Shown here in pieces: positions 63,665 through 64,000 of a stretch of 64,000 nt of DNA; position 1 is the stretch's first letter; each line of letters begins with the position of its first letter. The notes under the pieces were generated by a model, which worked only from the letters and a program-made list of their open reading frames with translations, was not told the origin of the DNA and did not search any database. Position numbers and translations under genes: made by a program. The DNA lies in contig CAPQSW010000012.1 in assembly GCA_948688495.1 (NCBI GenBank), positions 3,215-67,214 on the forward strand. The letters run 5' to 3'. This DNA is from an uncultured Lachnospiraceae bacterium (lineage in GTDB: Bacteria > Bacillota > Clostridia > Lachnospirales > Lachnospiraceae).

Positions 63665-64000
63665 TTTACATGTCCTCCCTTTTTTGTTTTCGGCTTTCGC
63701 CGTTGTGATTTTATTTTAAGTTTTTTGCCTGGTCTCGTCAATAAGCCTTTCTATGTCTTTTTTATATTTGTCGCAATATCCAATACAAATTTTGTTTGTT
63801 TTTTCTAATTTAAGTACAAGTTTTGCAATTTATATTTTATTTTTTTGATAAGTTTGTTTTTTTACTGTATTTTTTTATACATTTTTACTTTATCGCAAAA
63901 TCACACATCATTTTCTTCATGTTATTTCCATATTGTCTTGCAATCCTTTTGTTACTTTTTGTCATTCCTTCTACTTTGTACACAATTCGTTCATTTTTTA
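63665..64000 (-). promoter_or_regulatory. AT-rich upstream region of the sugar operon
   Basis: No gene was found in these 336 bases. On the minus strand a TTGTAT and TATAAA pair with a 16-base spacer lies about 100 bases before the ytfQ start, and the leader contains a CGGC-GAAA-GCCG tetraloop hairpin at 63691-63702. TTGTAC-like words at about 63811 and 63976 recall the motifs upstream of the GH43 gene. The DNA is very rich in A and T tracts. Promoter assignment is tentative. Confidence 0.4.

Noticed and set aside
63665..64000. CcpA (cre) site upstream of the sugar importer
   Set aside because: No good match to the cre consensus with its central CG was found; only AT-rich tracts and TTGTAC words.

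Overview
The window looks like chromosomal DNA of a butyrate-producing gut Clostridium of the Lachnospiraceae type. The reasons are the moderate GC content, strong AAGGAGG ribosome binding sites, the [FeFe]-hydrogenase maturation factor HydF, T-box and SAM-I leaders, the block ftsH-uvrC-hprK-M18 peptidase-murB-rapZ-whiA, and a butyryl-CoA:acetate CoA-transferase. The genus is not determined. Nearly all genes are on the minus strand; only pyrG and the CoA-transferase are on plus. No rRNA, tRNA, CRISPR array, transposase or prophage was seen.

Layout. 1-414: 5' part of an AAA-ATPase-like/nuclease-type gene that runs off the window. 449-11201: core block of lipid kinase, whiA, rapZ, murB, M18 aminopeptidase, hprK, uvrC and an ftsH with a long acidic tail. 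11402-13012: pyrG, divergent from ftsH. 13072-20588: HAD phosphatase, an orphan ECF sigma factor, hydF with a TM1266-type regulator, a small unknown protein, trkH-trkA potassium uptake, a DegV protein and a YbaK/EbsC deacylase with a hairpin-bearing leader. 20765-25615: a giant secreted multidomain protein with a PI-PLC-like domain. 25798-26331: nitroreductase.

26399-39359 is the main accessory locus. A two-component system and a membrane-anchored PepSY-like protein are followed, after a terminator, by one ABC ATPase and three tandem ~1000-residue FtsX-type permeases. The third permease is split by one extra base in a run of T. This is the architecture of peptide-antibiotic sensing and resistance or envelope-stress modules, but its substrate cannot be read from the sequence.

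39397-46359: a complete tryptophan operon in the order trpE-G-C-F-B-A-D behind a T-box leader with a UGG specifier. 46393-53039: dgt, a secreted family 3 beta-N-acetylhexosaminidase, metK behind a SAM-I riboswitch, an AIM24/TIGR00266 protein and a methyl-accepting chemotaxis protein. 53255-54595: the CoA-transferase. 54740-63664: a secreted GH43 enzyme next to a complete YtfQ-YtfR-YtfT-YjfF type furanose ABC importer, which together suggest degradation of arabinofuranose- or galactofuranose-containing glycans outside the cell and uptake of the released sugar.

The most noteworthy items are the triplicated permease locus with its frameshift, the FtsH tail with 39-bp repeats, a 90-bp in-frame insertion flanked by a 19-bp repeat that duplicates a start site, the hairpin leader of ybaK, the displaced trpD, and the tandem repeat plus hairpin inside the sugar-importer operon.
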